Assembly (NCBI GenBank): GCA_002284615.2
Contig: MU069713.1
Location: forward strand, 9,011-33,320
Length of the DNA: 24,310 nt
Source of the DNA: Dunaliella salina
Taxonomy: Eukaryota; Chlorophyta; Chlorophyceae; Chlamydomonadales; Dunaliellaceae
Direction: 5' to 3'
Part shown: positions 17,090-24,310 of the stretch, in pieces
Numbering within the stretch: the first letter of the stretch is position 1
Layout of the letters: each line of letters starts with the position of its first letter
The notes under the pieces: generated by a model
What the model saw: the letters and a program-made list of their open reading frames with translations, nothing else
What the model was told of the DNA's origin: nothing
Databases searched by the model: none
Made by a program: the position numbers and the translations under genes

Positions 17090-17470
17090 CTCCATCCAGG
17101 TCGCCTTGCTCCTGCAAGCAGCCCCCCCCCAACCCCCCTCCCAGCCCAACCCCACTTGCTTGGTTGCTAAATTGAATGGCATGTTTGCTGCTGTTGATTT
17201 CTGTTAAGGTCTTGACACTGGCAGCATGGTAATGGAATTTTGTTGCGATTTTCGTGGACATTGTCTTTTGTTAGGCCAAGTTTGCAGAGGGGATCAAATG
17301 TGTAAAGGATTGTAATTAATCCCAGTCACGGATTGGTATGGTGTATAATGTGACTCTGTTATTGCAGTACCAGTGTCTACCCCGAAGAATTTTCATGTGT
17401 AGGCGCTCGAGGATTTTTGTGTTGATTTTGTGCAGTGGATATCTCTGTCTCTGGGATTTATATCTTGCGG
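17090..17470 (-). pseudogene. RLE endonuclease relic, strongly decayed
   Basis: Minus translation in shifting frames shows NNRVTLYTIPI (about 17330-17365), then KIATKFHYHAASVKTLTEIN and SKHAIQFSNQASGVGLGGG. These align with NNKVTLHTILI, SLAVKLRYHAILRLTTIKN and RHALCFQGAVGRG of the 9047-9712 copy. Frameshifts and stops separate the blocks. The G-run/C-run at 17130-17150 corresponds to the Gly-rich linker. No NPPDPH end is seen. Confidence 0.65.
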
Positions 17471-17653
17471 GTGATGTGTGGAGTCTCTGCCTTCAAGGGG
17501 CTAACTCCGCTAAGTCAACTTGATTAAAACGTAAAAGGGGCGTAAGGCGGGTTTTTCCTTTATATCTCAAGTTAGTCTGTTTTTGTTGAGTAACCTTTGT
17601 CACGCAACCATTTAATACCCCATTCAATATATTGTTCTTTTGGTTCAGAACGC
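17471..17653. other. No gene recognised
   Basis: Unassigned spacer before the 95-bp duplication. Confidence 0.4.
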
Positions 17654-17844
17654 AAATAGGCATGTTGTGTGATGTCACGTGTGTGCATCTCAAAAAGAAT
17701 GGGCAGGCAGTCGTCTTGCAGGCAGTACAGCAATAGCAAGCAGGCACCAAATAGGCATGCTGTGTGATGTGGCGTGTGTGCATCTCAAAAAGAATGGGAA
17801 GTCAGTCATCTTGCAGGCGGTACAGCAATAGCAGGGGCAAACAG
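17654..17844. repeat. 95-bp tandem duplication
   Basis: Both copies begin AAATAGGCATG and contain GTGTGTGCATCTCAAAAAG and GTACAGCAATAGCA (17654-17748 and 17749-17844), with about nine differences by eye. Confidence 0.92.
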
Positions 17845-17989
17845 GCCGACCTGGGGGCACCACGTACCACAACAGTCCAAACCTCATGCAAAAATCCATA
17901 CAAAAGGTCTTGGCCTGTCAAAGGAAGGCCTTACGTTCCTCATGGGACAAGGTTCCAAAGCAATCCAAGTTAGCATAGATTGATCCAAG

Positions 17990-18034
17990 ATTGGGTAAAG
18001 TGGCATTGGATAAAGTGGCATTGGGCAAAGTGGC
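17990..18034. repeat. 15-bp repeat, three copies
   Basis: ATTGGGTAAAGTGGC, ATTGGATAAAGTGGC and ATTGGGCAAAGTGGC in tandem. Confidence 0.93.
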
Positions 18035-18183
18035 ATCATATTCATTTTAAGATCTGGATAAAGGAGTCATGAGGAACGCGAATATGTTCAGGCTTCGTGC
18101 CCACTGCTTGAAGGTTGAGGTCCTGTAAATGCTGGGTGGTTCTGTCACATCAAATTAGTAGCATTGCTGAATCATGTTTCAAA

Positions 18184-18624
18184 CAAGTCTGTGATGTGTG
18201 ATCTTATTTAAGTGGGGTTGTTTTATTGGGTTCTCTCTCTTATTTAAACCTTCTGCACCACCTTTCCTTGAGGTTTGGCTCCGTTTCTGTTATCCCTGGC
18301 CTTGTGCCAGGGGTGCTCTGTCCCTGATGTAACGCTAACCTGGTGGAGCTGTTCCACACCTGCTGTGTCTGCCCCAAGAATCCTCTTGTGTGCTGCAGCC
18401 AAGCCAGCACTCTGCAAGGTCCAAGAACAGCTAAGCAGCAGCATGAAGAGCAAGCAGAGTAGCAGTCCACTCGCACCTCAAGCCCTCAGCTCGAGTGAAC
18501 CTGTCCCTTGTCGGATGGCTTTTGCCGACTCTGGACGTAAAACCTTTCATGGCGCCACCACGGGGAAACGAACCCCGGCCCCCTGCGTGACAGGCAGGAA
18601 TTCTAACCACTAAACTATAGCGAC
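18184..18624 (-). mobile_element. tRNA-Asp-headed SINE
   Basis: Reading minus, a tRNA-Asp-like head (18624-18553) runs directly into a body of about 370 bp ending near the AT-rich AAATAAGAGAGAGAACCCAA and CCCACTTAAATAAG. The body is repeated, without the head, at about 7537-7770 inside the LINE. Both copies keep a hairpin with stem CCCTGGC/GCCAGGG (here 18294-18312). A Pol III-type head plus a dispersed body is the definition of a SINE. tRNA-Asp-related SINEs have been reported in Chlamydomonas, from memory. Confidence 0.72.
18553..18624 (-). tRNA. tRNA-Asp(GUC)-like sequence, SINE head or pseudogene
   Basis: A 72-nt cloverleaf fits: acceptor GTCGCTA pairs with TGGTGGC (with G-U pairs), anticodon stem CCTGC/GCAGG encloses CTGTCAC (anticodon GTC), and T stem CGGGG/CCCCG is perfect. 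The A box region TAGTTTAGTGG is good. The T loop is TTCGTTT, with T instead of the near-universal A at position 58, which weakens both the B box and the tRNA fold. CCA follows immediately at 18552-18550, unusual for a eukaryotic nuclear tRNA gene. Together with the repeated body downstream, this points to a retroposon head, not a functional tRNA gene. Confidence 0.7.
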
Positions 18625-18889
18625 CTGCTTCAGGAACATTAAAAGCGTAATGACAGTGATTGAGCATGACAGTTCAAACATTCGTGATAAGTGTGAATGT
18701 TTTGAAGTCCAGGACGAGAAACACATCCTCGTCTATTGCAATTGCCTGGAGATGTGTGGGCTGCGCAGAAAATGCAAGGACTTGTTCATTGATCTTCTCA
18801 AACCATAACACACTTTTGCCCAGCTTCCAAACACTGACTTCATTCCTTCTTGGCGAGCTACCACGTTTTGACTGACCCTGAGATCATTG
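18625..18889. other. No gene recognised
   Basis: A plus frame of 71 codons (18660-18875) is open but has no domain or repeat support. Confidence 0.4.
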
Positions 18890-19010
18890 CTTTTCTAAAT
18901 CACGACTCATACAGGTTTTCGGAATTTTTGTCAGATTTCGTTTCAATTTTTGATGCTGGTTGAGAATGTTTCACCGGCAACCGATCAGCCAGAGTCTCGG
19001 GCTGTAGGCC
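18890..19010 (-). repeat. Dispersed repeat, copy 2 (partner 3610-3733)
   Basis: Reverse complement of the repeat at 3610-3733; shares GCTGATCGG, GGTGAAACATYCTCAACCAG and CATCAAARA. Flanks are unrelated. Confidence 0.8.
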
Positions 19011-19274
19011 AACCCCTTGTAACCCTTTTGCTGTTGCAATTGTTGCTACAGACACTTCAAAAAATCAGTAGGTTGCATTTGTAGCAACAGTGGAATGCAC
19101 TTTCTGCAGCAACTCGACATCAGGCATTGTGCGAGGCACTGCAGATGGAAGATGAAACTGGAGGAGGAAGAGCACCAGAAAACAGGGAGGCATACTTGAG
19201 CCTAAGATGACAGACCTGGGGGTGTACATTTGAAAATAGCATGCATCTCCTCCTGCACAATGTTCCTAATCACA

Positions 19275-19505
19275 CAGGTCACAAGCAAAGAAAATAAAAG
19301 TCTAAGCAAGCCAGAGGCCGCATGCATTCATGGAAGGGCCCTTAGCTGAAAAGCTAAAGGCCTCACCAGAAGGCCCTCTAAACCTACACCAGACATAGCC
19401 AAGCAAAGCTAGGTAAGGTTCCATCGCTTTAGAAAGGAAGAGAAAAAAGAAAAATTTACACTTGCCCTTAGGCGTGCATTAAGGAAAAAGCCTTCCACTG
19501 ACTCC
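19275..19505 (-). repeat. Two RLE-type 3' tails in tandem, minus strand
   Basis: Reading minus, 19505-19430 has CCTTAATGCACGCC and a T/C-rich tail. 19415-19275 has GGCTATGTCTGGTGTAGG, GAGGGCCTTCTGGTGAGG, CATGCGGCCTCTGGCTTGC and TTTTATTTTCTTTG, a clear type A 3' UTR. No coding part is attached. Between 19505 and about 19650 there is a tract with GATTCGATTTGAGACC that I could not assign. Confidence 0.72.
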
Positions 19506-19764
19506 CGCCGACAGGGCGAACCCTGAGAAGGTACCTAATTCCACCCAGGTCCAAAAAGGATTCGATTTGAGACCTCCTCCTTGCTGAACCCCTTCCTCAC
19601 CTTACGACCATGGTACCTAATATGAGGCCGGTTGAACTACCTTGGTAACATCGCTTTATGCTCGTATGAGAAACCCTTTTTTTTACCAAAAATATATATT
19701 TACAAACAGGCTAGCAGTCAGCCATTTTGCTGGAGGCCTTCTGTCCCCGTAACATTCCTTTCCC

Positions 19765-19905
19765 TTGTTTCTGGCTGCTCAGGGCTTTGTCTCCATGTGT
19801 CAGGGCCTTTTGATGAGACCTTTGCTAGCTTGCTATAAAATGAATCATTCCTCTATGCGCCCAGCCATTTGATCTGCAGACTTTTTCTGTGCTTTTAGGT
19901 TCACA
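19765..19905 (+). repeat. Diverged RLE-type 3' tail, plus strand
   Basis: TGTCAGGGCCTTTTGATGAG, TTGCTAGCTTGCT and a TGCGCCCAGCC box correspond to the type A 3' UTR at 16690-16830 with many substitutions. It lies inverted relative to 19275-19505. Confidence 0.6.
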
Positions 19906-20014
19906 ACGCTAAGGGTTAACGCATATCATTCGGCAAGGAACAACCATTGCTCACACACGTATCTCTCTTCTTTTTCGATGGACATTGCCGTGATTGGCCT
20001 GCTAAGACATTGAG

Positions 20015-20075
20015 GAAAAAAATGTGGGCAGAGAGAAAACTCTCCCTACATCAATTAAGGTAAGGGACATCTTCA
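20015..20075 (-). repeat. RLE-type 3' tail (type B), solo, minus strand
   Basis: Reverse complement contains CCTTAATTGATGTAGGGAG and TCTCTGCCCACAT, matching the type B tails, followed by a T-run. Confidence 0.65.
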
Positions 20076-20164
20076 GAACTGTGCACTCAGTCGAAAGGAA
20101 GTCAAACGGATGACGACAGTCGCGAACACGATTTTCTCCAGGCAGGACCCCCTCACTAGCCAAT

Positions 20165-20298
20165 TCTGCTGAGGGCATTGCTGGGCTCCATGCCTCGCGC
20201 TCTAGCTACCGGCCAGTCTTGCTGAGCACAATGGCGAGCTCCATGCCTCACGCTCTAGCTACTGGTCAATCTTGCTGAGCGCATTGCTGAGCTCCATG
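20165..20298. repeat. 53-bp repeat covering the gene's stop codon, about 2.5 copies
   Basis: The words GAGCTCCATG / GGGCTCCATG anchor at 20289, 20236 and 20183, with CTCTAGCTAC between. Read on minus, each unit restates the end of the coiled-coil protein (MELSNALSKIDQ-stop; then MELAIVLSKTGR-stop; then a partial). The first unit holds the used stop; the others are downstream. Confidence 0.88.
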
Positions 20299-20423
20299 TG
20301 GTCAGCCATGAGGGACCCGCAGCGCTCCTGCAACGCCTTCTCCCGCTCACGCTGCTCACTCACTAAATGCAGCATCTGCTCTATTCTGTCCGGGGCTGCC
20401 AGCTTCTCCCTCTCATACAATGC
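20259..20423 (-). CDS. Coiled-coil protein, last exon
   Basis: On minus, a 3' splice site CCCATGTGCAG precedes 54 codons ending at the stop 20259-20261. The peptide (ALYEREKLAAPDRIEQML..., SEQREREKALQERCG, MELSNALSKIDQ) is strongly helical, with hydrophobic residues at heptad-like spacing among Glu/Arg/Lys, as in a coiled coil. It joins the upstream exon (20903-21082) phase 0 to phase 0 across a 479-bp intron. I do not recognise the family; long coiled-coil proteins of the cytoskeleton, cilium or Golgi are possible. It is the most convincing host coding sequence in the window. Confidence 0.68.
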   Translation of the reverse strand, partial: ALYEREKLAAPDRIEQMLHLVSEQREREKALQERCGSLMADHMELSNALSKIDQ

Positions 20424-20902
20424 CTGCACATGGGAGGATGCACAGGATGGTGAGGTGAAGCCTACGCTGGACAGCAACCAGCATGCATGAGGGAAAGACC
20501 CACCAGTCAGCACTGACACTGTCAGTGAGTCCCACCAACAGCGGCAAGCTCTCAGCGACCACAGGATGATAGTGGTTGGGTGAGGATAAAGCATGCAAAG
20601 TTGTCCGTGTGCAAAGCTGCAAGGCTAAGTATGCACTCTTCTTTGCCCCCCCTCCCACAAACACATATGCGCGGGAATGCCTCACCTGATTTCACAACCC
20701 CTTTTCCCCCTTTCACAGTCGCTGGTCACACACACACACTCATCACCCTTCCCACAAACACATGTGCACACGCATGCCTCACCTGAAAGCACGCTCATGT
20801 GTACACGCACGCATACATGCATGCCCATACATGTATGACGCACAAATTCATGCATGCATTCATGCATGCTCATGTGTACACATGTGCACGTGGATGCCTC
20901 AC
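20424..20902 (-). other. Intron of the coiled-coil gene, repeat-rich
   Basis: Begins (minus) GTGAGGCAT and ends TGTGCAG. It holds copy 2 of a dispersed repeat (20468-20555), short AC-rich and CATG-rich tracts, and two extra copies of the donor region (near 20680 and 20774-20795). Confidence 0.6.
20468..20555. repeat. Dispersed repeat, copy 2 (partner 16982-17070)
   Basis: See the partner; about 85 bp of similarity with scattered mismatches. Confidence 0.75.
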
Positions 20903-20915
20903 CTGAAAGCACGCT
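20645..20915. repeat. Splice-donor region present in three copies
   Basis: ATGCCTCACCTGA occurs near 20678, 20774 and 20893. The last two extend to ATGCCTCACCTGAAAGCACG. The copies near 20650 and 20750 share a left part, TCCCACAAACACAT. On minus this is the exon end GCTTTCAG and donor GTGAGGCAT. Only the 20893 copy is preceded by the coding exon. Confidence 0.82.
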
Positions 20916-21082
20916 AAGTTGACGAGCTCTTGCTGTAAGGCTGCCCACGCGCGGTCTGCTTGCTCTCTCAAGCGCGCATCTCGTTGCTGCAGCCCGTTGA
21001 CCAAGATGCCCACTTTCTGCTCTATTTTGGCAGCGCGCTTGGCCTCGCGCTCCATTTCTCCGCGGGCCGCCTCAAACGCGTG
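20903..21082 (-). CDS. Coiled-coil protein, penultimate exon
   Basis: On minus, the acceptor GTGTTGCGTAG is followed by exactly 60 codons and a CAG|GTGAGG donor at 20902/20903, a consensus junction. The peptide contains HAFEAARGEMEREAKRAAK, IEQKVGILVNGLQQRDARLR and EQADRAWAALQQELVNLACF: charged, Ala/Glu/Gln/Arg-rich, with leucines in heptad-like spacing, so a coiled coil. Base composition is more GC-rich than the surroundings, as expected for a host exon. Phase 0 at both ends. No upstream exon could be fixed; the region above is repeats. Function unknown. Confidence 0.7.
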
Positions 21083-21358
21083 CTACGCAACACAAGCACA
21101 GTAAGAGGCATGGTACGAAGGCACAAAGAGAAATATGGTAAGGAAATGCAATGTGAGCAGCGCGGAAGTGTCTCAAAAACAGTACACCTCCTAGTGCCTC
21201 CTCCAAACTTCTGCCAGTGATGTGGCCAGCATGATGAGCATCCACAGAGCATGGAGCATGCTACGGTACGTACCACACACCCAGCCGTAGCATACAACGA
21301 TTCATGTCAGGCGCAAACACAGCTGATCAGGACTGTGGAAACGTGTGCATAGCAGCCT

Positions 21359-21360
<2 letters not shown>

Positions 21361-21426
<66 letters not shown>
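21361..21426. repeat. (AC)33 microsatellite
   Basis: Perfect dinucleotide run of 66 bp. Confidence 0.99.
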
Positions 21427-21428
<2 letters not shown>

Positions 21429-21464
21429 CTGTGTGTTAACGAGTGCAATGTTGCCTGAGCACAC

Positions 21465-21755
21465 CTCACACTGTGCTGGAAGAGCATGCAGAAGTAGATG
21501 CAGCACGCATTGGCTCGCTTTGGCTGCAGCATGCACCAACTTGGCCGAAGCACGTAGCACAACTCACACTGTGCTGGAGGAGCATGCAGGAGTAGATGCA
21601 GCACGCATTGGCTCGCTTTGGCTGCAGCATGCACCAACTTGGCCGAAGCACGCAGCACACCTCACACTGTGCTGGAGGAGCATGCAGAAGTAGATGCAGC
21701 ACGCGTTGGCTCGCTTTGGCTGCAGCATGCACCAACTTGGCCGAAGCACGTACCA
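21465..21755. repeat. 98-bp tandem repeat, three copies
   Basis: Units start CTCACACTGTGCTGGA at 21465, 21563 and 21661, each with GGCTCGCTTTGGCTGCAGCA and CCAACTTGGCCGAAGCACG. Very few differences, so recent. Confidence 0.95.
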
Positions 21756-21939
21756 ACGGGGCTCAACAGAGGAAGGGGAGGGGCTGCGGCTGCCGCTGCG
21801 CACCGCCTTGCCCTCGTCGCTACAAACGATTGTTTTTCTCTTGTTCGCATACATCCGCACAGCACCAGATAATTAACGCCTCAAGAGTAGCACTTGGTCC
21901 GTTGCGCCCCTTAAAGGTGTAATTTCACTATGGTATGCA
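21756..21939. other. GC-rich unassigned tract
   Basis: Contains GCGGCTGCCGCTGCG. No supported gene. Confidence 0.4.
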
Positions 21940-22213
21940 GGAACCATTCCTGGGACTGCGCTTGGTGCTCAAGCAGAAGGCAGTTCAGGAAATGTGCTTT
22001 GTTGTGCATGCAAGGGAATTGCAGGGAATGTGATTCCGTGTGCATGCGAGGCATTCAGAGGTTGCGCTTCAATTTACACTCAAGGCATTTCAGGGAATGC
22101 GCTTTGATGTGCATCCAAAGCACACCAAGGAATGGGTTTTGCTGCGCATGCAAAGCACACCAAGGAATGGGTTTTGCTGCGCATGCAAAGCACACCAAGG
22201 AATGGGTTTTGAT

Positions 22214-22882
22214 TAAGGTGCGACAAGCCAGTGTAATATTACCATTACAGTAATATTACAGTATTATTACACGGCCTGTGTAATATGACATTTTCCGATA
22301 CGCCACATGGCGTCTCGAAAATTCCGGGCGATTTGAAATCTGGCCCAGGCTGGACAGGTACACACAAATTAAATATGCCGAGGAAAGTCTTCGGTGTGGA
22401 GAAAGATAGTGATGGGGTTGTACGCCAGAAGTTCAGGTCTGGCAAGTACATACCCACAGAGCTGAAGAAGATGCTGGACAAGCCCACCCAGCTGAAGGAG
22501 ATCAAGAAGGGCTACGACATCATATTGCTGCAGAGGAGGAGCTGCAGCCTTGTGTGCTCAGCTGCAAGGGCTGCAGGACACTTATAGCATTGTCAACCCT
22601 CAACAGACAGCCAAACAGCAGGAGACTGTTTACTTACATAGGAAGCTTGCATGCCATTTTATCCATGTCAATGCAATCAAAGCTCAAACTCGTCTTTGTT
22701 AGTTTCCTCTTTTGAATTACCTTGCACGAACATGACCAGCCAATTCTTGAGGTCGAAAAATTTCAACACCCACAAAATCAGGGCAAACTTCTTGAATTTG
22801 GGGTTATTACTGTAATGTAACATTACTGCAATATGACTGTAATAACCTTTTTTGAAAAAGTCGTATGATACGTCGCACCTTA
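22214..22882. mobile_element. 669-bp non-autonomous hAT-like element
   Basis: Perfect 11-bp terminal inverted repeats TAAGGTGCGAC (22214-22224) and GTCGCACCTTA (22872-22882). Flanked by an 8-bp direct duplication GTTTTGAT (22206-22213 and 22883-22890). Subterminal tracts at both ends carry many short ATTACAGTAAT/ATTACTGTAAT words, as transposase-binding regions often do. Eight-bp duplications with short inverted repeats are typical of hAT elements; other 8-bp families are possible. No transposase is encoded. Confidence 0.9.
22375..22587 (+). CDS. Small open frame inside the hAT-like element, origin unknown
   Basis: From an ATG at 22375 the frame runs 70 codons: MPRKVFGVEKDSDGVVRQKF, then KYIPTELKKMLDKPTQLKEI and KKGYDIILLQ, and becomes Cys/Ala-rich before the stop. 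The frame also extends upstream to 22285. The first 50 residues look protein-like (charged, no low complexity) and may be a captured host exon or a transposase remnant. The GC-richer, non-palindromic nature differs from the element's AT-rich ends. No family is recognised. Confidence 0.3.
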   Translation: MPRKVFGVEKDSDGVVRQKFRSGKYIPTELKKMLDKPTQLKEIKKGYDIILLQRRSCSLVCSAARAAGHL

Positions 22883-23030
22883 GTTTTGATGGACTTGCAA
22901 AGCACATCAAGGAATGGGTTTTGATTCACTTGCATAGCAGATCAAGCACATCAAGGAATGGGTTTTGATGCACTTGCAAAGCAGGTCAAGCACATCAAGG
23001 AATGTGCTTTGATGGGCAACCAAGTCCCTT

Positions 23031-23402
23031 CAAGACCGCCCATTCAGCTCACCCTTGTGGCTTCAATCCGTCTCAGGCTCAAACACATTTGGCTCAAACC
23101 TCCTCAAGAGCTACTAGACCTAAAGCTCGACCTATGTTTGTGGCCCTCTGCATTGCTACCTCAAAGGAGACAGACCTTGGGCATTTGCCCTAAAGCCCGA
23201 TACCTCTGACACAAACTCTTGGGCTTGAAGACTGTTGGCCCTACCATTGGCCCTGAACCGTCAGCTCCCCACACCTGTGTGGCCTCATCCACAACCACCA
23301 CTGTTTTTACCCGCCAGTGCAACAAACCTCTGTGGCCCTAATTCTCTTCTGAAGCTCAAACGCCAGTGCCTTGCATCTTCTCCTCAAACACCTTTGAGCG
23401 CT
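23031..23402. other. No gene recognised; C-rich
   Basis: Phrases such as CTTGTGGCTTCAAT and CTCTGTGGCCCT recur loosely, probably old units of the repeat that follows. Confidence 0.4.
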
Positions 23403-23770
23403 AAACCCACCCTCATGGCTTCAACCCACCACTCCTTTATGGGAGGTGCCACCCAAGCTGCCTTCCTTTTGTCATGCGCCCACATCCTATTTTTGTGGCT
23501 TCAATCCCCTCCCCCTGTGTGGAGGAGGCCGCCCAATCTGCCTTCCTTTTGCTAAATACCCACAGCCCATTCCTAAAAAAAATGTTTGAAAGCTAAAATA
23601 CCCCCCGCAGTCAATTTGCCCACCAGAGCTGACGCCGAGGCCCACAACGAGCCCCGACATCCTCACAGGACTAGGGTCCAAACCAACCTTTGTGGCTTCA
23701 ATTCGCTCCCCTGGTGTGGAGGAGGCCACCCGATCGGCTTTTTGCTTGCCAGGCACCCACATCAAGTCCT
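23403..23770. repeat. Degenerate repeat with TGTGGCTTCAAT...GGAGGAGGCC units
   Basis: Three units, at about 23405-23480, 23490-23575 and 23690-23765, share (T)TGTGGCTTCAATYCSCTC, GTGTGGAGGAGGCC and CTGCCTTCCTTTTG. The minus frame open from 24092 to 23487 covers them, but its product only restates the repeat. Confidence 0.75.
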
Positions 23771-23807
23771 TGCGCACGGTGTCCCAGGTGGCTATGTAGT
23801 CATCCGG

Positions 23808-24110
23808 TGGTGTACTGCACAAGTTGCGTGCACGCAAGTGACGTGATGAGGATGGCATCGGGGTAGTTTGAAAGCATGTAAGCAGGAGCAGTTCGATGAA
23901 GGTACAGTGGTCACCTGGTGATGGGCTGCAAGCAGCATGTATGCATGAGATGAGGATGGCATAGCAGTAGGGCAACACTTGCAAACAGGAATCTTTGAAT
24001 AAGGCAAAGCAGCAATTCAGTGGTGTGCTGAAAGCCACATGCATGCATGAAACATGACCAGGAAAGCATTTGGTAGAGCAATGTGTGCGCACATCTGCAG
24101 TGCGGGAAGG
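23808..24110. repeat. Degenerate ~108-bp repeat, about three units
   Basis: GATGAGGATGGCAT and GGTGRTGKRCTG-type words, each followed by GCATG-rich text, recur near 23808, 23920 and 24020. Strongly diverged. Confidence 0.55.
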
Positions 24111-24184
24111 CAGGCATTATAGCCATCCTATAGAAACCTGCATGCACGCACCTCATGGGCATTGTAAAACTAGGTCCAATTTTA

Positions 24185-24310
<126 letters not shown>

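Larger units (their letters stand above)
21940..23030. repeat. 35-bp satellite-like array, split by a DNA transposon
   Basis: Units of the type GCAAAGCACACCAAGGAATG + GGTTTTG. Exact 35-bp steps at anchors CAAGGAATGG 22126, 22161, 22196. Older, diverged units run back to about 21940. After the inserted element the array continues at 22908, 22952 and 22996, the last two at 44-bp spacing. The element at 22214-22882 interrupts it. Confidence 0.88.

Noticed and set aside
21754..21819. Upstream exon of the coiled-coil gene (Ser/Arg-rich, with a GTACGT donor)
   Set aside because: Splice signals look fair, but no frame joins exon 20903-21082 without a stop.
21302..21860. Several long open frames on both strands
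   Set aside because: They are translations of the AC microsatellite and the 98-bp repeat.
23487..24092. 201-codon minus-strand frame
   Set aside because: Covers degenerate repeats; the peptide restates the repeat unit and shows no domain.

Overview
This is a piece of a eukaryotic nuclear genome that consists mostly of transposon debris. It has roughly balanced base composition, long (AC)n microsatellites, minisatellites, AG|GT splice junctions and isolated ambiguous bases (N) typical of a draft assembly. It contains no operons and no bacterial-type ribosome binding sites. The retroelement families (APE-type LINEs, elements pairing RNase H with a restriction-like endonuclease, and a tRNA-Asp-headed SINE) suggest a chlorophyte green alga of moderate GC, perhaps Dunaliella-like. 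That placement is inference; no database was searched.

Layout. Positions 1-3.6 kb hold a possible broken transposase tail, one candidate exon and several tandem repeats. Positions 3.9-4.45 kb carry a plus-strand fragment of a restriction-like endonuclease (RLE) retroelement, split by a 215-bp insertion with a 13-bp target duplication. A nearly complete but broken LINE lies on the minus strand from about 9.26 down to 4.45 kb: endonuclease (EEP/APE), linker, reverse transcriptase, then a C-terminal CCHC finger. A block with a SINE-like repeat interrupts its endonuclease. From 9.05 to 20.1 kb there are at least ten partial copies, on both strands, of a second retroelement family whose protein ends in NPPDPH. 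The best copy (11857-14677) is intact over 879 codons, is flanked by a perfect 17-bp target duplication, and sits inside an older, decayed minus-strand relative. Its protein has RNase H, a CCHC finger and an RHN/RPD/ExK restriction-like endonuclease, but no reverse transcriptase. Its N-terminal third resembles the second half of a Rossmann methyltransferase.

Other mobile DNA: a 548-bp MITE with inverted repeats of about 100 bp (10315-10862); a tRNA-Asp-headed SINE (18184-18624, minus); and a 669-bp hAT-like element (22214-22882) with an 8-bp target duplication, inserted in a 35-bp tandem array. Removing that element and one duplication restores the 35-bp period exactly.

The only convincing host coding sequence is a minus-strand coiled-coil gene (20259-21082), represented by its last two exons joined phase 0 to phase 0. 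The rest is tandem repeats and unassigned sequence. The genes do not form a pathway; the window records successive layers of transposition.
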